Origin: a virus
Virus record (IMG/VR): IMGVR_UViG_3300021068_000105
Location: 1 to 23,572 of that record
Direction: 5' to 3' (one strand)
DNA length: 23,572 nucleotides
Shown here: positions 7,544-15,294 of the stretch, in pieces
Layout of the letters: each line of letters begins with the position of its first letter
Position numbering within the stretch: position 1 is the stretch's first letter
Translations under genes and position numbers: made by a program
Notes under the pieces: generated by a model
The model's database searches: none
Told to the model about the DNA's origin: nothing
What the model saw: the letters and a program-made list of their open reading frames with translations, nothing else

Positions 7544-10500
7544 ATGACCGTTTATAGAAAAACAATGGCAGATGCCTATCGAGAAATATATTCTCTCAAT
7601 GAAGATAATATGGACTTGATGAGGAAAGCTGCGAAGGGTGCAATGCAAACCATTAAGTTCAAAGATGGTAAATTGAAAGTAGACTCCTTTACTGCATCTG
7701 GCATCATGGCAGTTTATGATAAGATTAACCCTAAAAATAAAGAATCTATGGAGAAGATGATTAACAGTGGTACAAAAGGACAAATATTAAAACTCCAATC
7801 CCTAGCAATGAAAGCTTCTGGTCGTAAAGAAGAAGTTGAAGTTGATGAAGCAAAGTCAGCAACTGGTTATGAGTTGTATCATAAGACTTTTTCTGGTGCA
7901 ATGCAACACGCATATGCCCATGCAAAAAAGAAATTTGGTATAACTGTTAATCCCAACGAGATCGATCAAAAGGTTGCATCTGGCCCAGCAAAACCATCAA
8001 AAGGTAAAACAAACAAATATGGATTAAAAGGTGATAAGGGTGGCATTCAAGTTCAAGTGTACAATACAGGAAAAAATTATGAACTGAATATGTACAAAGA
8101 AGAAGTTGTCAAAGAAGGTACTTGGCAATTGCCTCAAGGTAATCAAGCAATAAAAGGTCTTAAAAGACTTCTTACCAAACCTATTGAGTTAGGTAAAATG
8201 GCCAATAATGCAAAAAATAAAATTGATAAGTATCTTGGTGACGATGAGTTATTTGATGATCTGGAAGATGCCGCTGATAAAAATCCAAAAGGTGATGCAA
8301 GACCTATAATCAAGAAAGCAATGAAACGTCTGAATATCAGGGAAGATATATCCCCAGTAATGTCCATTTATCAAAATGCTATTTCTAAACTCGTAGAGAA
8401 AACCCGACAATTAAAAGATCCCAAAAAAGAGATGATGATTAAGAGCAAAGATAGTGGTGTCATGGTTATTGATAAAAAGGATTTCAAGAAATATGAAAAG
8501 AAGGGGTATTTTGCGGTAGAAGAAACTGAGGTTGACGAACATAAAGGTAAGAAAAAACATAAACACCCACACATAATGACAAAGGATGGAGAACTTGCAA
8601 CAGTAGATGAAAAATTCGATAGGAAAAAGTTTGATGACAATGAAGACAAAAATTTCCATACTGAAAATGGTGTAGCACTTGTCAATATGTTTGGTGATGC
8701 TTATGAAAAGAGACAAATTGCTCAGATCAAAAAGGATCACGATAAAAGAGGGTCTATCACTTCAAAAGATCAGAAGGTGAGGGATGCTCTTGTCAAGAAG
8801 TATCTTCCTAAACTTAAAGAAGAAGTTGAACTTGATGAAAGTGTTATAGAACAACTAAAATCTCTTGCTAAAGGAGGTTCAAGATATAAACCTAAATCTG
8901 GAGCAGTTGAAATAAAAGATGACAAAGGTAAAGTAATTAATAAACTTACTCCAGAAGGAGCAAAAAAAGTTTTGGATAAGATGAAAGACCCTATTTCTGG
9001 TAAATCTTCTGTGCCTGATCGTACAAGAGGTGGTGCAGAAAAGAAAATAATTGATATAGTTAAGAATTTCAAAGAAGAAGTTGACCTTGATGAAGCCAAG
9101 GGTGTTGTTCAACCTACCAAAGATGGCAAAGGTGTGTTCAAGGTTTTGCCAAGAGACACTAAAGGCATGTCTGGTAAGCAAGACGCCTTCTCTATGGGAG
9201 TGTATGACAAGTCTGGAAAGAAGTTAATCAAAGATTGGGGTTCTCATCCTTCATTGGAAGGTGCAAAGAAATTTGCTAGAAACCACGGCATCATTGAAGA
9301 TGTTGCAGAAGATTTTATTGTAACATGGAAGAAAAAGGAAGTTGCAAGGCATAAGACCGAGCAGGGTGCTAGAAAATTATGGCACAACTTAATAGATAAT
9401 CCGAAAAAATACGGTATCAAACAAGATAAAATTCGTCTTTCTCAAGTTGGAACTACCTTGAAAGTTGCCCAGGAAGGAGTTGACCTTGATGAAGGACCAA
9501 ACAAAATGACTCAACCTGTCATTGTTATGAGACACAAGGATAATAAAAACTTGAGTGTTAGTGTTCTCCCTAGTGCAAAGAATATTAAAGAAAAAGAAAA
9601 AAAAGGTATGAGAATTGATCACGCACTTGTTCCTTCCCCAAGTGGCAATGCAAGAGAAGTCAAAGACCCTAAAGAGATCATGAAATTAATTAAGGGTGGA
9701 GATAAACTGAAGATTGGTGAAGAAGTTGAAATTGTTGAAGGCAAAATGAAAGAACTTCATATGTATATTCAACAAGGAAAAAAACCTGAGTGGATTGCAA
9801 AGACAATGGGTCTAGATGTTAAGACTGTTAAGTCATTGATGTCCGAAGAGACTATGTTGGAAAAAGTAAATAGATTTTTAGAGTCTGCTCGTTCTGATGC
9901 AATGAGGGCAATGAGGAAGTCTGGAGAGTTCAAGGACAAGGATGATGACGATGTAACGGCATCAGATGATGATGTTAAAGCAGCGTCCAAGAATATTATT
10001 GCTCAGATGAGAAAGGTCGTTTCTTTACGAGGAAATTTTAAGGTAGAATTTCAGGACGGTAAGAAAGAGAAAATTGATCCAAAAATTGCTCAATCAATAC
10101 AACAAAAATATAACTCAATGCGTAAACCAGCAGATAAGGAAAAGTTTCAGGCAAAAATTGCAAAATCTAAAAGGGATTTGTTGAATGCATTGAAAGAGAG
10201 TTTCGGAGAGGCAAAGGACGATCAAGCACCAGATCAGGCAAAGAAAGTTCAAGCCAAGCAAGAAAAAGAGAAAGAAAAAGAAACAAAACAAAAGCAAACA
10301 GATGCCATAAAAGATAGACAAACTTCTGTAGCAGATGCTCAAAAAGCAAAGCAAGAAGCAGAAAGAGAGAAGGCATCTAATGAACGTGAAAAAGCAAAAC
10401 AGAAAGCAAATGTTGATGTAGCACAAGCAAGCAAGAAAAAAGAAATGGATACAGCAAAGGCCAGTGATAAAGCAACTAGTGATACACAAAAAGCAGCTGA

Positions 10501-10666
10501 CCAAAAAGAAAAAGAAGCAGAAAAACGTGCCGCTGATACCGAAAGAAAATCAGAAAAGGCAAAGAAAGCATCTAAATCAAAAGAAGTTGCAGGGCAATTA
10601 TCTGCATCTTATAACCCCATCTTATCTAGGATAGATGAAAAAATACAGGAGAGAAAAAATGGGTAA
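7544..10666 (+). CDS. ~1040-aa modular virion-type protein with repeated EEVxLDE motifs
   Basis: Probably a structural or internal virion polyprotein. It is a chain of short Lys/Asp/Glu-rich modules separated by variants of E-E-V-(E/D)-L-D-E-(A/S/G); five to seven copies lie between 7829 and 9742. The LDE-A/S/G and IVE-G forms match the (L/I)-x-E cleavage rule of T4-type prohead protease. One module (about 9745-9840) has a helix-turn-helix-like run, GKKPEWIAKTMGLDVKTVKSLM. The last ~150 residues are a Lys/Glu/Ala coiled coil ending SRIDEKIQERKNG. Start 7544 is preferred over 7529 because GGGAG lies 8 bases upstream. The N-terminus has S-L-N-E-D at residues 17-21. No enzyme motif is seen. Confidence 0.72.
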   Translation: MTVYRKTMADAYREIYSLNEDNMDLMRKAAKGAMQTIKFKDGKLKVDSFTASGIMAVYDKINPKNKESMEKMINSGTKGQILKLQSLAMKASGRKEEVEVDEAKSATGYELYHKTFSGAMQHAYAHAKKKFGITVNPNEIDQKVASGPAKPSKGKTNKYGLKGDKGGIQVQVYNTGKNYELNMYKEEVVKEGTWQLPQGNQAIKGLKRLLTKPIELGKMANNAKNKIDKYLGDDELFDDLEDAADKNPKGDARPIIKKAMKRLNIREDISPVMSIYQNAISKLVEKTRQLKDPKKEMMIKSKDSGVMVIDKKDFKKYEKKGYFAVEETEVDEHKGKKKHKHPHIMTKDGELATVDEKFDRKKFDDNEDKNFHTENGVALVNMFGDAYEKRQIAQIKKDHDKRGSITSKDQKVRDALVKKYLPKLKEEVELDESVIEQLKSLAKGGSRYKPKSGAVEIKDDKGKVINKLTPEGAKKVLDKMKDPISGKSSVPDRTRGGAEKKIIDIVKNFKEEVDLDEAKGVVQPTKDGKGVFKVLPRDTKGMSGKQDAFSMGVYDKSGKKLIKDWGSHPSLEGAKKFARNHGIIEDVAEDFIVTWKKKEVARHKTEQGARKLWHNLIDNPKKYGIKQDKIRLSQVGTTLKVAQEGVDLDEGPNKMTQPVIVMRHKDNKNLSVSVLPSAKNIKEKEKKGMRIDHALVPSPSGNAREVKDPKEIMKLIKGGDKLKIGEEVEIVEGKMKELHMYIQQGKKPEWIAKTMGLDVKTVKSLMSEETMLEKVNRFLESARSDAMRAMRKSGEFKDKDDDDVTASDDDVKAASKNIIAQMRKVVSLRGNFKVEFQDGKKEKIDPKIAQSIQQKYNSMRKPADKEKFQAKIAKSKRDLLNALKESFGEAKDDQAPDQAKKVQAKQEKEKEKETKQKQTDAIKDRQTSVADAQKAKQEAEREKASNEREKAKQKANVDVAQASKKKEMDTAKASDKATSDTQKAADQKEKEAEKRAADTERKSEKAKKASKSKEVAGQLSASYNPILSRIDEKIQERKNG
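7829..9742 (+). repeat. Dispersed in-frame repeats encoding EEVxLDE-type motifs
   Basis: Near-identical 24-base units of the form GAAGAAGTTGA-c/a-sTTGATGAA-r begin at 7829 (EEVEVDEA), 8819 (EEVELDES), 9074 (EEVDLDEA) and 9719 (EEVEIVEG). A shorter form is at 9473 (EGVDLDEG), and weaker versions are at 8099 (EEVVKEG) and 8519 (EETEVDEH). All are in the reading frame, at irregular spacing (about 250-400 bases), so they are linkers between modules and not a tandem array. The conserved core is at protein level, with third-base changes between copies. Four copies (8819, 9074, 9473, 9719) fit the L/I-x-E followed by a small residue rule of T4 prohead protease. Confidence 0.75.
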
Positions 10667-11252
10667 ATACATGAAAACGAAGAAAGGCAGTATTGAATCC
10701 TCCATTCTAGAAGTATGGAAAAACGCTGCTGAGAAGACGGAAGCAGAGAAACTTCATATGCAGTCTTTTGAAATTGGTACTGACAGGTATACAGAATATA
10801 CCAAGAATCTAACTCCAGGTCAAGAAGTGACGCAAAAGTTAGATGAAAAGGGTCTACCACCTTGGTTAGACAAGGATAAAAAGGGTGATGACAAGGATGA
10901 TGAAAAGTCCACTAAAAAAGAAGGTATGCCACCTTGGTTGAAGGGAAAAGGCAAGAAGAATGGTGATGATGACGAGAAAAAGGAAGCATTGTCTCCCAAG
11001 CAAAAGAAACTGGATGTTGACAAAGACGGAGATATCGAGGCTGACGATCTTGCTGATTTGAGGAATAAGAAGAAGAAATCAGAATCTAATCGTGCCAGAG
11101 AAACTTGGAAAGAAGCAATCAAAAAGGTTGCTGAATATTCGAAAGACAAGCAAGAAGATGATGAAGTCAAGGGTAAGAAAACCATGACAGGTGGTAAAAA
11201 AGCAAAAGTAGATGTCAATCCTGATATAGAAGAAAAAGCAAAGAAAAAATAA
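10659..11252 (+). CDS. EF-hand-containing acidic/basic phage protein
   Basis: A 197-aa charged protein. It contains one textbook EF-hand calcium loop, D119-V-D121-K-D123-G-D125-I-E-A-D-D130 (D at 1, 3 and 5, Gly at 6, Ile at 8, Asp at 12), preceded by SPKQKK. Two copies of a PPWL element (GLPPWLDK at 65-72, GMPPWLKG at 89-96) sit in disordered Lys/Asp/Gly sequence. Similar proteins are widespread in marine T4-like phages, but I know no function. Start 10659 has AGGAGAG at 10647-10653, 5 bases upstream, better than the in-frame ATG at 10635 that lies deeper in the preceding gene. The overlap with the preceding stop is 8 bases. Ca2+ binding is predicted from the loop only. Confidence 0.7.
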   Translation: MGKYMKTKKGSIESSILEVWKNAAEKTEAEKLHMQSFEIGTDRYTEYTKNLTPGQEVTQKLDEKGLPPWLDKDKKGDDKDDEKSTKKEGMPPWLKGKGKKNGDDDEKKEALSPKQKKLDVDKDGDIEADDLADLRNKKKKSESNRARETWKEAIKKVAEYSKDKQEDDEVKGKKTMTGGKKAKVDVNPDIEEKAKKK

Positions 11253-11255
11253 ATT

Positions 11256-11774
11256 ATGAAAAGTTTAGTTGAACTTTCTGAGGCATCCGAAGAGGAATTG
11301 CCTGACATTTATTGTGATTTGGATGAAGTACTCGTTGATTTTTTGAGGGGTGCTAAAGAAGTTGTTGGTTCTGATTTTGCAAGTATGCCGTCTAAAGAAA
11401 GGTGGAATATTCTAAACAACCATAAAGGTTTCTGGCAAAATTTGGATTGGAAACCTAATGCTAAACGACTGTATGATTTTATCTCGAAGTATGATCCTCA
11501 TGTATTGTCTGCTTACACGAAACGTGATCCGTCATCCAAGAAAGGTAAAATGAGGTGGTTGAAGAAACATGCAAAATTTAAGAGGGCAAACATACACTTG
11601 GTCTTGAGAACGCAAAAGAAAGACTACGCAAAGAATAAAAATGGCAGTTCCAATATCTTGATCGATGACTATGAAAAGAATATCAGAGAATGGGAAAGTG
11701 CTGGAGGTATAGGTATACATCATACAAATGTAGGAAAATCTATAAGTGAATTAAAGAGACTAGGGTTTAAATAG
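11256..11774 (+). CDS. HAD-family 5'(3')-deoxyribonucleotidase-like protein with leader
   Basis: Putative phosphatase acting on (deoxy)nucleoside monophosphates. HAD motif I is D21-L-D23-E-V (IYCDLDEVLVDF), with D21 as nucleophile and D23 as acid/base. Motif II is S85 in HVLSAYTKRD, and the motif III/IV region is KNGSSNILIDDYEKNI (128-143) with D137/D138 for Mg2+. Overall this follows the NT5C-type family, and 172 aa is normal for it. The first ten residues MKSLVELSE-A form an extra N-terminal leader ending L-S-E-A, then a short acidic spacer before the domain. It starts 4 bases after the upstream stop with no clear ribosome site. It is the last gene before the late promoter at 11775. Substrate is inferred. 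Confidence 0.75.
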   Translation: MKSLVELSEASEEELPDIYCDLDEVLVDFLRGAKEVVGSDFASMPSKERWNILNNHKGFWQNLDWKPNAKRLYDFISKYDPHVLSAYTKRDPSSKKGKMRWLKKHAKFKRANIHLVLRTQKKDYAKNKNGSSNILIDDYEKNIREWESAGGIGIHHTNVGKSISELKRLGFK

Positions 11775-11782
11775 TATAAATA
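11775..11782 (+). promoter_or_regulatory. T4-type late promoter box TATAAATA
   Basis: An exact match to the T4 late promoter -10 element (read by gp55-containing RNA polymerase) lies one base after the stop of the nucleotidase-like gene. It is 35 bases before the ATG at 11817, which has AAGGAG at 11804-11809. Transcription would start near 11787-11789 and give a ~30-base leader. The downstream gene looks like a late virion protein, as expected. Confidence 0.7.
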
Positions 11783-11816
11783 GAGTAAAGATACTCTAAA
11801 AAGAAGGAGAAAAACA

Positions 11817-12848
11817 ATGGGTTTATGGGGAGCTTCAGATGCAACGGAAGATCAGCCGAAGCATTTTACCACTGAACAAAAAGAAGACATTGTTGCCAAT
11901 CAACATGGGTGGACGGTGAAAGCTGGATCTACCCTGACAGGTAACGATAATACTAGTGCTGATCCAGAAATTTTGGTATTCATTCGTGGATTGGATAACA
12001 AACTTGGTGTTGGTGATATTACAGGATTTGATTGGAACATATCAGAATTTGATAAATCGGATGGTGGAACGCTTAGTGTTACTGTTCATTTTAACGAAGC
12101 ACAAACGGTTACTGGTACACCACAATTAACAGTTACTAACGACACGAATTCCAACCACACACTTTCATATGCAAGTGGTTCTGGAACTAGTGCATTAACA
12201 TTTACTCTTGCAATCGGAGCTGCAAACGCCGCAACAGACGCAGACGATGTGTTATCTATTGCCGCTAACTGTGTATCTCTTAATAGTGGAACGATTAAAG
12301 ATACCTCTGGTGATTCAGTGAGTGCTATTACTGGGCCAACTGCCACTACTGGTTCAACGACATTCCCAACAGCGTCCGAAGATCATGGCAATACAACATA
12401 TGATACTGCCTTTGCAGTTGGTGCTGTTACTGCTGGAATTTTCAGTGTTACAATTACAACTGCTGGTTCTGGTTACACAGATGAAGAGGATGCTACAGTT
12501 GACTTAGGTACAGGTACAGACCCAAAACTAACGATTAGTGGAACAACTTGTACTGGTGCAACAATTAAGTCTGCTGGTACTTTAACTGCAATTACTGGTG
12601 TTACTGGACTTACTATTACTGGAGACAGTTCTAGTGCAGCTAATGGTCGTTGTTCAGTTACAATGTCCGTAGTTAGTTGTGCAGTAACAACTGCTGGTGC
12701 TAATTACTCTGATGCTCCAACTGTAGCACTTTCTGGTACTGGTTTAGTCCAAGGCAATGCTACATGTACAATGGCAGGACGAGCTGCGACTATTACAAGT
12801 TCTACAGCACAAGGTACAGCCGCAGGAACTATAACGGTCACTGCATAA
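11817..12848 (+). CDS. Virion surface/structural protein with Ig-like domain
   Basis: A 343-aa Thr/Ser/Gly/Ala-rich, beta-strand protein expected in the virion. Residues 1-60 (MGLWGASDATEDQPKHF... then ILVFIRGL) resemble the N-terminus of abundant structural proteins in marine T4-like phages. Residues about 63-170 are a bacterial Ig-like domain of the SwmB type: SVTVHFNEAQTVTGTPQLTV, YASGSGTSALTFTLAI, LNSGTIKDTSG. Residues 200-343 hold two diverged copies of a short beta repeat (TITTAGSGYTDEEDATVDLG and VTTAGANYSDAPTVALSG). AAGGAG 7 bases upstream and a late promoter at 11775 support strong late expression. It could be a capsid decoration or neck/tail surface protein. Exact location in the virion is unknown. 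Confidence 0.7.
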   Translation: MGLWGASDATEDQPKHFTTEQKEDIVANQHGWTVKAGSTLTGNDNTSADPEILVFIRGLDNKLGVGDITGFDWNISEFDKSDGGTLSVTVHFNEAQTVTGTPQLTVTNDTNSNHTLSYASGSGTSALTFTLAIGAANAATDADDVLSIAANCVSLNSGTIKDTSGDSVSAITGPTATTGSTTFPTASEDHGNTTYDTAFAVGAVTAGIFSVTITTAGSGYTDEEDATVDLGTGTDPKLTISGTTCTGATIKSAGTLTAITGVTGLTITGDSSSAANGRCSVTMSVVSCAVTTAGANYSDAPTVALSGTGLVQGNATCTMAGRAATITSSTAQGTAAGTITVTA

Positions 12849-12851
12849 GTA

Positions 12852-12859
12852 TATAAATA
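12852..12859 (+). promoter_or_regulatory. T4-type late promoter box TATAAATA
   Basis: A second exact TATAAATA lies 4 bases after the Ig-like gene's stop and 30 bases before the ATG at 12890. Between them is GAGGTGA (12879-12885) as ribosome site. Being intergenic and at the same distance from a start as the box at 11775, it is likely a working late promoter for 12890 onward. Confidence 0.7.
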
Positions 12860-12889
12860 GATGACACATTAAGAACGTGAGGTGAAATT

Positions 12890-13096
12890 ATGATTACTAA
12901 AGAAGTAATTGAAGAACGAAAGAAAACTCTGGAAACCGATATAGAAACTGTACGTGGAAGATTGGTGGAGTTGGATAATCAAAAGAACGAAAACACTGCA
13001 TTGTTACAGGCATTACAAGGTGCTGTTCAACAATGCAATGATTTTCTTAAACGAATAGATGATGAATCAAGTGATGTAGAGAATAACGAAAGTTAA
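12890..13096 (+). CDS. Small coiled-coil protein
   Basis: A 68-aa protein, unrecognised by name. Residues 5-58 are an unbroken amphipathic helix (KTLETDIETVRGRLVELDNQ, then ALLQALQGAVQQCNDFLKRI) with heptad-like Leu/Val/Ile spacing. The tail is acidic (DDESSDVENN). It is preceded by a late promoter and a good ribosome site, so probably made late and possibly a virion or assembly accessory. One Cys (in QQCND). No function can be assigned. Confidence 0.7.
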   Translation: MITKEVIEERKKTLETDIETVRGRLVELDNQKNENTALLQALQGAVQQCNDFLKRIDDESSDVENNES

Positions 13097-13149
13097 TATC
13101 TACAGTAACATTCCCATAATATTGTGGGTTAATATAAGGAGATGCCATA

Positions 13150-13632
13150 ATGGCTGACAAAAAAATTACAGCACTAACTGATCTTTCGACAGGTGTTGCT
13201 GGTGCAGATCTACTGCATGTGATTGATGATCCTACTGGAACACCAATCAATAAGAAAGTTAGTGTTACTAACTTCATTAACAACCTTCCTTCATTTATCG
13301 GGTTTTCAAACTCGTATGAGGATATTTCGGATGCGACTCAGACTGCTGTTTCTGTTACCCATGCGGTGACGTTATTGCAGACTTCTGGTTCTGTTGCCAC
13401 CACACTTGCTGATGGTACGGTAATTGGACAGGTCAAAGTCATCATCAACGATACTGATGGTGGTGCTTCTGAATGTACTCCTGCTGATCCTCTCGGATTT
13501 ACTAACATCGACTTTGAGGACGATGGAGATTCCATTACCTTGATGTGGACGGGTACTTCTTGGGCAGTAATTGCTTCAGTTGATATTTCAACAGCTGCAT
13601 CTGCTGGTATTGCAGAGACTGCTGACGATTAA
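13150..13632 (+). CDS. Probable virion (fibre or decoration) protein
   Basis: A 160-aa protein. The N-terminus ADKKITALTDLSTGVAGADLLHVIDDPTGT is typical of phage virion and tail-fibre-attached proteins I have seen in marine phages (KITALTDL, D-LLxVIDDP). This is followed by PINKKVSVTNF and a beta-rich, Thr/Asp-rich body ending with MWTGTSWAVIA. It has AAGGAG at 13136-13141, 8 bases upstream. It lies 53 bases after the coiled-coil gene; the gap holds a weak CCCA/TGGG stem (about 13114-13129) and nothing else. A strong hairpin follows its stop. The structural role is inferred from the N-terminal pattern and late context. Confidence 0.6.
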   Translation: MADKKITALTDLSTGVAGADLLHVIDDPTGTPINKKVSVTNFINNLPSFIGFSNSYEDISDATQTAVSVTHAVTLLQTSGSVATTLADGTVIGQVKVIINDTDGGASECTPADPLGFTNIDFEDDGDSITLMWTGTSWAVIASVDISTAASAGIAETADD

Positions 13633-13646
13633 TATCGTTAGTTGGG

Positions 13647-13666
13647 GGAGAGGGGAAACCCTCTCC
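13647..13666 (+). terminator. Strong GAAA-loop hairpin after virion gene
   Basis: GGAGAGGG (13647-13654), loop GAAA (13655-13658) and CCCTCTCC (13659-13666) form a perfect 8-bp stem closed by a GNRA tetraloop, 14 bases after the stop at 13632. No T-run follows (next bases TACCTCTATATTAG), so it may be an RNA-stability element or a weak terminator. The right arm CTCTCC (13661-13666) can also pair with GGAGAG (13680-13685), which contains the ribosome site of the next gene. Confidence 0.6.
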
Positions 13667-13689
13667 TACCTCTATATTAGGAGAGTAGT

Positions 13690-13899
13690 ATGGCAAGAAA
13701 TGACGGAATAAGATATGGTGCTGGTGGTGCTGGAATGATACAAGAGATACAAGAGATTTCTCCTGTAAATCCTGATCCTAGTCCAAGACAACCATTAGCA
13801 AGTCGAGGAAGACCTAAAAAGAAAGAAGAAGCTCAAATGTTGGAAGAAACTGTACGTAACAGTTTGCCTTCTGATTCAGAGCCAATGGAAGAAGAATAA
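13690..13899 (+). CDS. Small protein with AT-hook-like RGRPKKK motif
   Basis: A 69-aa, low-complexity protein. The N-terminal part is Gly-rich (GIRYGAGGAG) and the middle is Pro-rich. Residues 39-45 are RGRPKKK, the core of an AT-hook DNA-minor-groove binder. The end is acidic. AGGAG (13679-13683) precedes the ATG by 6 bases and can be masked by the upstream hairpin arm. The stop overlaps the next start (TAATG). Similar short proteins occur in marine T4-like phages. DNA binding is a suggestion from one motif only. Confidence 0.65.
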   Translation: MARNDGIRYGAGGAGMIQEIQEISPVNPDPSPRQPLASRGRPKKKEEAQMLEETVRNSLPSDSEPMEEE

Positions 13900-14324
13900 T
13901 GAAAAGTTTTAAATCACATATCAAAGAAATGGTCGGTACTTCTCATCAAGACATGGCAGTGGATAAAAACACCAATCCTATTGCATTTCAGAATCCTGAA
14001 GTGCTTAGAAAATTGAATGCTTGGGTTGGAAGCATTGCTGGTAGTTATATTTTACCAGAAGATGCAATCCATGTGTTAAGAAGTTCACTTATGAAAGTAG
14101 GATTAACTTTTGATGAAGTTCCTATGATGAGTGAAGATAAGGGTTCTTATTCAATGCCCTTAACCCTATTTGGTGGTAGATTTGGCAAATTGCCTAATAC
14201 ACCCATAGATGAATTTCATGCAGATGATGGTATCTCGCATATGATAGAAGGTGGTCTTACATTAGTTATAGGTTATGAAAAAAATGAGGATAACTCTTGT
14301 AGTTTAAGTGCCAACATTAACTAA
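13899..14324 (+). CDS. Conserved phage protein with capsid-targeting-like leader
   Basis: A 141-aa protein of unknown function. The N-terminus MKSFKSHIKE-M strongly resembles the T4 internal-protein leader (M-K-x-aromatic-...-I-x-E at position 10), although the residue after E is M and not A. The rest (ILPEDAIHVLRSSLMKVGLTF, MPLTLFGGRFGKLPNTPIDEF) is a compact alpha/beta-looking domain with no catalytic motif that I recognise. It is joined to the neighbours on both sides by TAATG overlaps. By context and leader it may be a packaged protein. Confidence 0.6.
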   Translation: MKSFKSHIKEMVGTSHQDMAVDKNTNPIAFQNPEVLRKLNAWVGSIAGSYILPEDAIHVLRSSLMKVGLTFDEVPMMSEDKGSYSMPLTLFGGRFGKLPNTPIDEFHADDGISHMIEGGLTLVIGYEKNEDNSCSLSANIN

Positions 14325-14686
14325 TGTTTGATAAAATAACGGCAGATAATGTCATGATGTTTGCTATCAAGCATTATGACAACCCTCTATGTGAAAGTGA
14401 AAAAGAATTTCATGATGATATGAAAAGATTTAAATACATCAAACGTCTTCTACGTAAACATAAGGAGACAGGTGTTATTAAAGAAAGGTTACTCCTAAAT
14501 CATATCATCGTATTAAACAATCTATTCGGACCATCGGCTTGCGTGACCCTACTTCTGTTTAAAATACAGAAAGAATATTGGGAGACACTCAAGTCTTTTT
14601 TATTATACCTAAATATTATTGAAGAAAATGAATTGAAAGATATAAATCATAGTGATAATGTTTTAAAAGTTTTAAAGGAACTGTAA
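14324..14686 (+). CDS. Conserved T4-like marine phage protein (DUF7207-like)
   Basis: A 120-aa, mainly helical protein. The segments MFDKITADNVMMFAIKHYDNP and ERLLLNHIIVLNNLFG match a family conserved across marine T4-like phages that I recall under the label DUF7207; the number is from memory. Helices rich in Leu and Lys follow (RFKYIKRLLRKHKE, YWETLKSFLLYLNI). No signal peptide or active site is visible. TAATG overlaps link it to both neighbours, so it is made with them, probably as a virion assembly accessory. Function is unknown. Confidence 0.65.
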   Translation: MFDKITADNVMMFAIKHYDNPLCESEKEFHDDMKRFKYIKRLLRKHKETGVIKERLLLNHIIVLNNLFGPSACVTLLLFKIQKEYWETLKSFLLYLNIIEENELKDINHSDNVLKVLKEL

Positions 14687-15294
14687 TGGGAAGAGCTATA
14701 GATTTATTCGTAACATACAGATTTATAAAATTGCTTGTCACTCCTTTCGAGAAGACTGAAGCATTTAAACTTGGAATAATTGACAAAGATGGTCGCAGAT
14801 CTGTAAAACCAGGAACAAATGTACCAACAACATTAGGCACTTCTAAAGAACAAGATGCCTATACCATCCTACATAAACTAATATTTAATATCAAAAAGAT
14901 TTTTGGTAAGGTGCCAGGTTTGAGAACCAAATTGGGATCTTATGCCGCTGCTTTATTTCTGCTCAAAGACACATTTAAGGAGCATGTAGATGACCCCGAT
15001 ATGTTTGAGAAGGAATTTATGAAATATTTGAAGGAACAGGGTCACGAAATCGATGATAGTATTTCAGAGGAAGTTATTGGATTTGGTGAGGTTTTGCCTA
15101 AAGGAGAGTATGTTCTGGTCAACGATATCCTAAATAAAGAAGAAGAAGAATTGAGTGCAAAGAAAGGTGACAAGGTTGTTGCTTATGATGATGAGTCAGC
15201 AATAGATACTATATTAGGGGTAGATATTTTCCCTGTAATACATATGAAATCACAGCAGAAAATTTATGTAGGTCTGGAGGATTTAAAGAAATGA
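14686..15294 (+). CDS. Conserved T4-like phage protein, possible virion component
   Basis: A 202-aa protein. The N-terminal run RAIDLFVTYRFIKLLVTPFEKTEAFKLGIID is, in my recollection, conserved in T4-like marine phages next to structural genes. A central helical part (ILHKLIFNIKKIFGKVPGLR, SYAAALFLLKDTFKEHV) is followed by an acidic linker (NKEEEELSAKKG) and a small beta part. No catalytic residues stand out. The start overlaps the previous stop as TAATG and the end overlaps the next start as ATGA. A virion or assembly role is inferred from conservation and context. Confidence 0.6.
   Translation: MGRAIDLFVTYRFIKLLVTPFEKTEAFKLGIIDKDGRRSVKPGTNVPTTLGTSKEQDAYTILHKLIFNIKKIFGKVPGLRTKLGSYAAALFLLKDTFKEHVDDPDMFEKEFMKYLKEQGHEIDDSISEEVIGFGEVLPKGEYVLVNDILNKEEEELSAKKGDKVVAYDDESAIDTILGVDIFPVIHMKSQQKIYVGLEDLKK

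Noticed and set aside
7829-9742. Repeats as a CRISPR-like or DNA-level array
   Set aside because: Spacing is irregular, copies are in frame and differ at third codon positions. They are protein linker motifs.
10115-10504. Long minus-strand reading frame (129 codons) rich in Phe, Cys and Leu
   Set aside because: It is the complement of the Lys/Glu-rich coiled-coil codons (AAA, AAG, GAA) of the large gene. The composition is an artefact and no ribosome site or conserved motif is seen.
13114-13129. CCCA...TGGG stem before the gene at 13150 as a terminator
   Set aside because: Only 4-6 weak base pairs with an AT-rich interior and no T-run; too weak to call.
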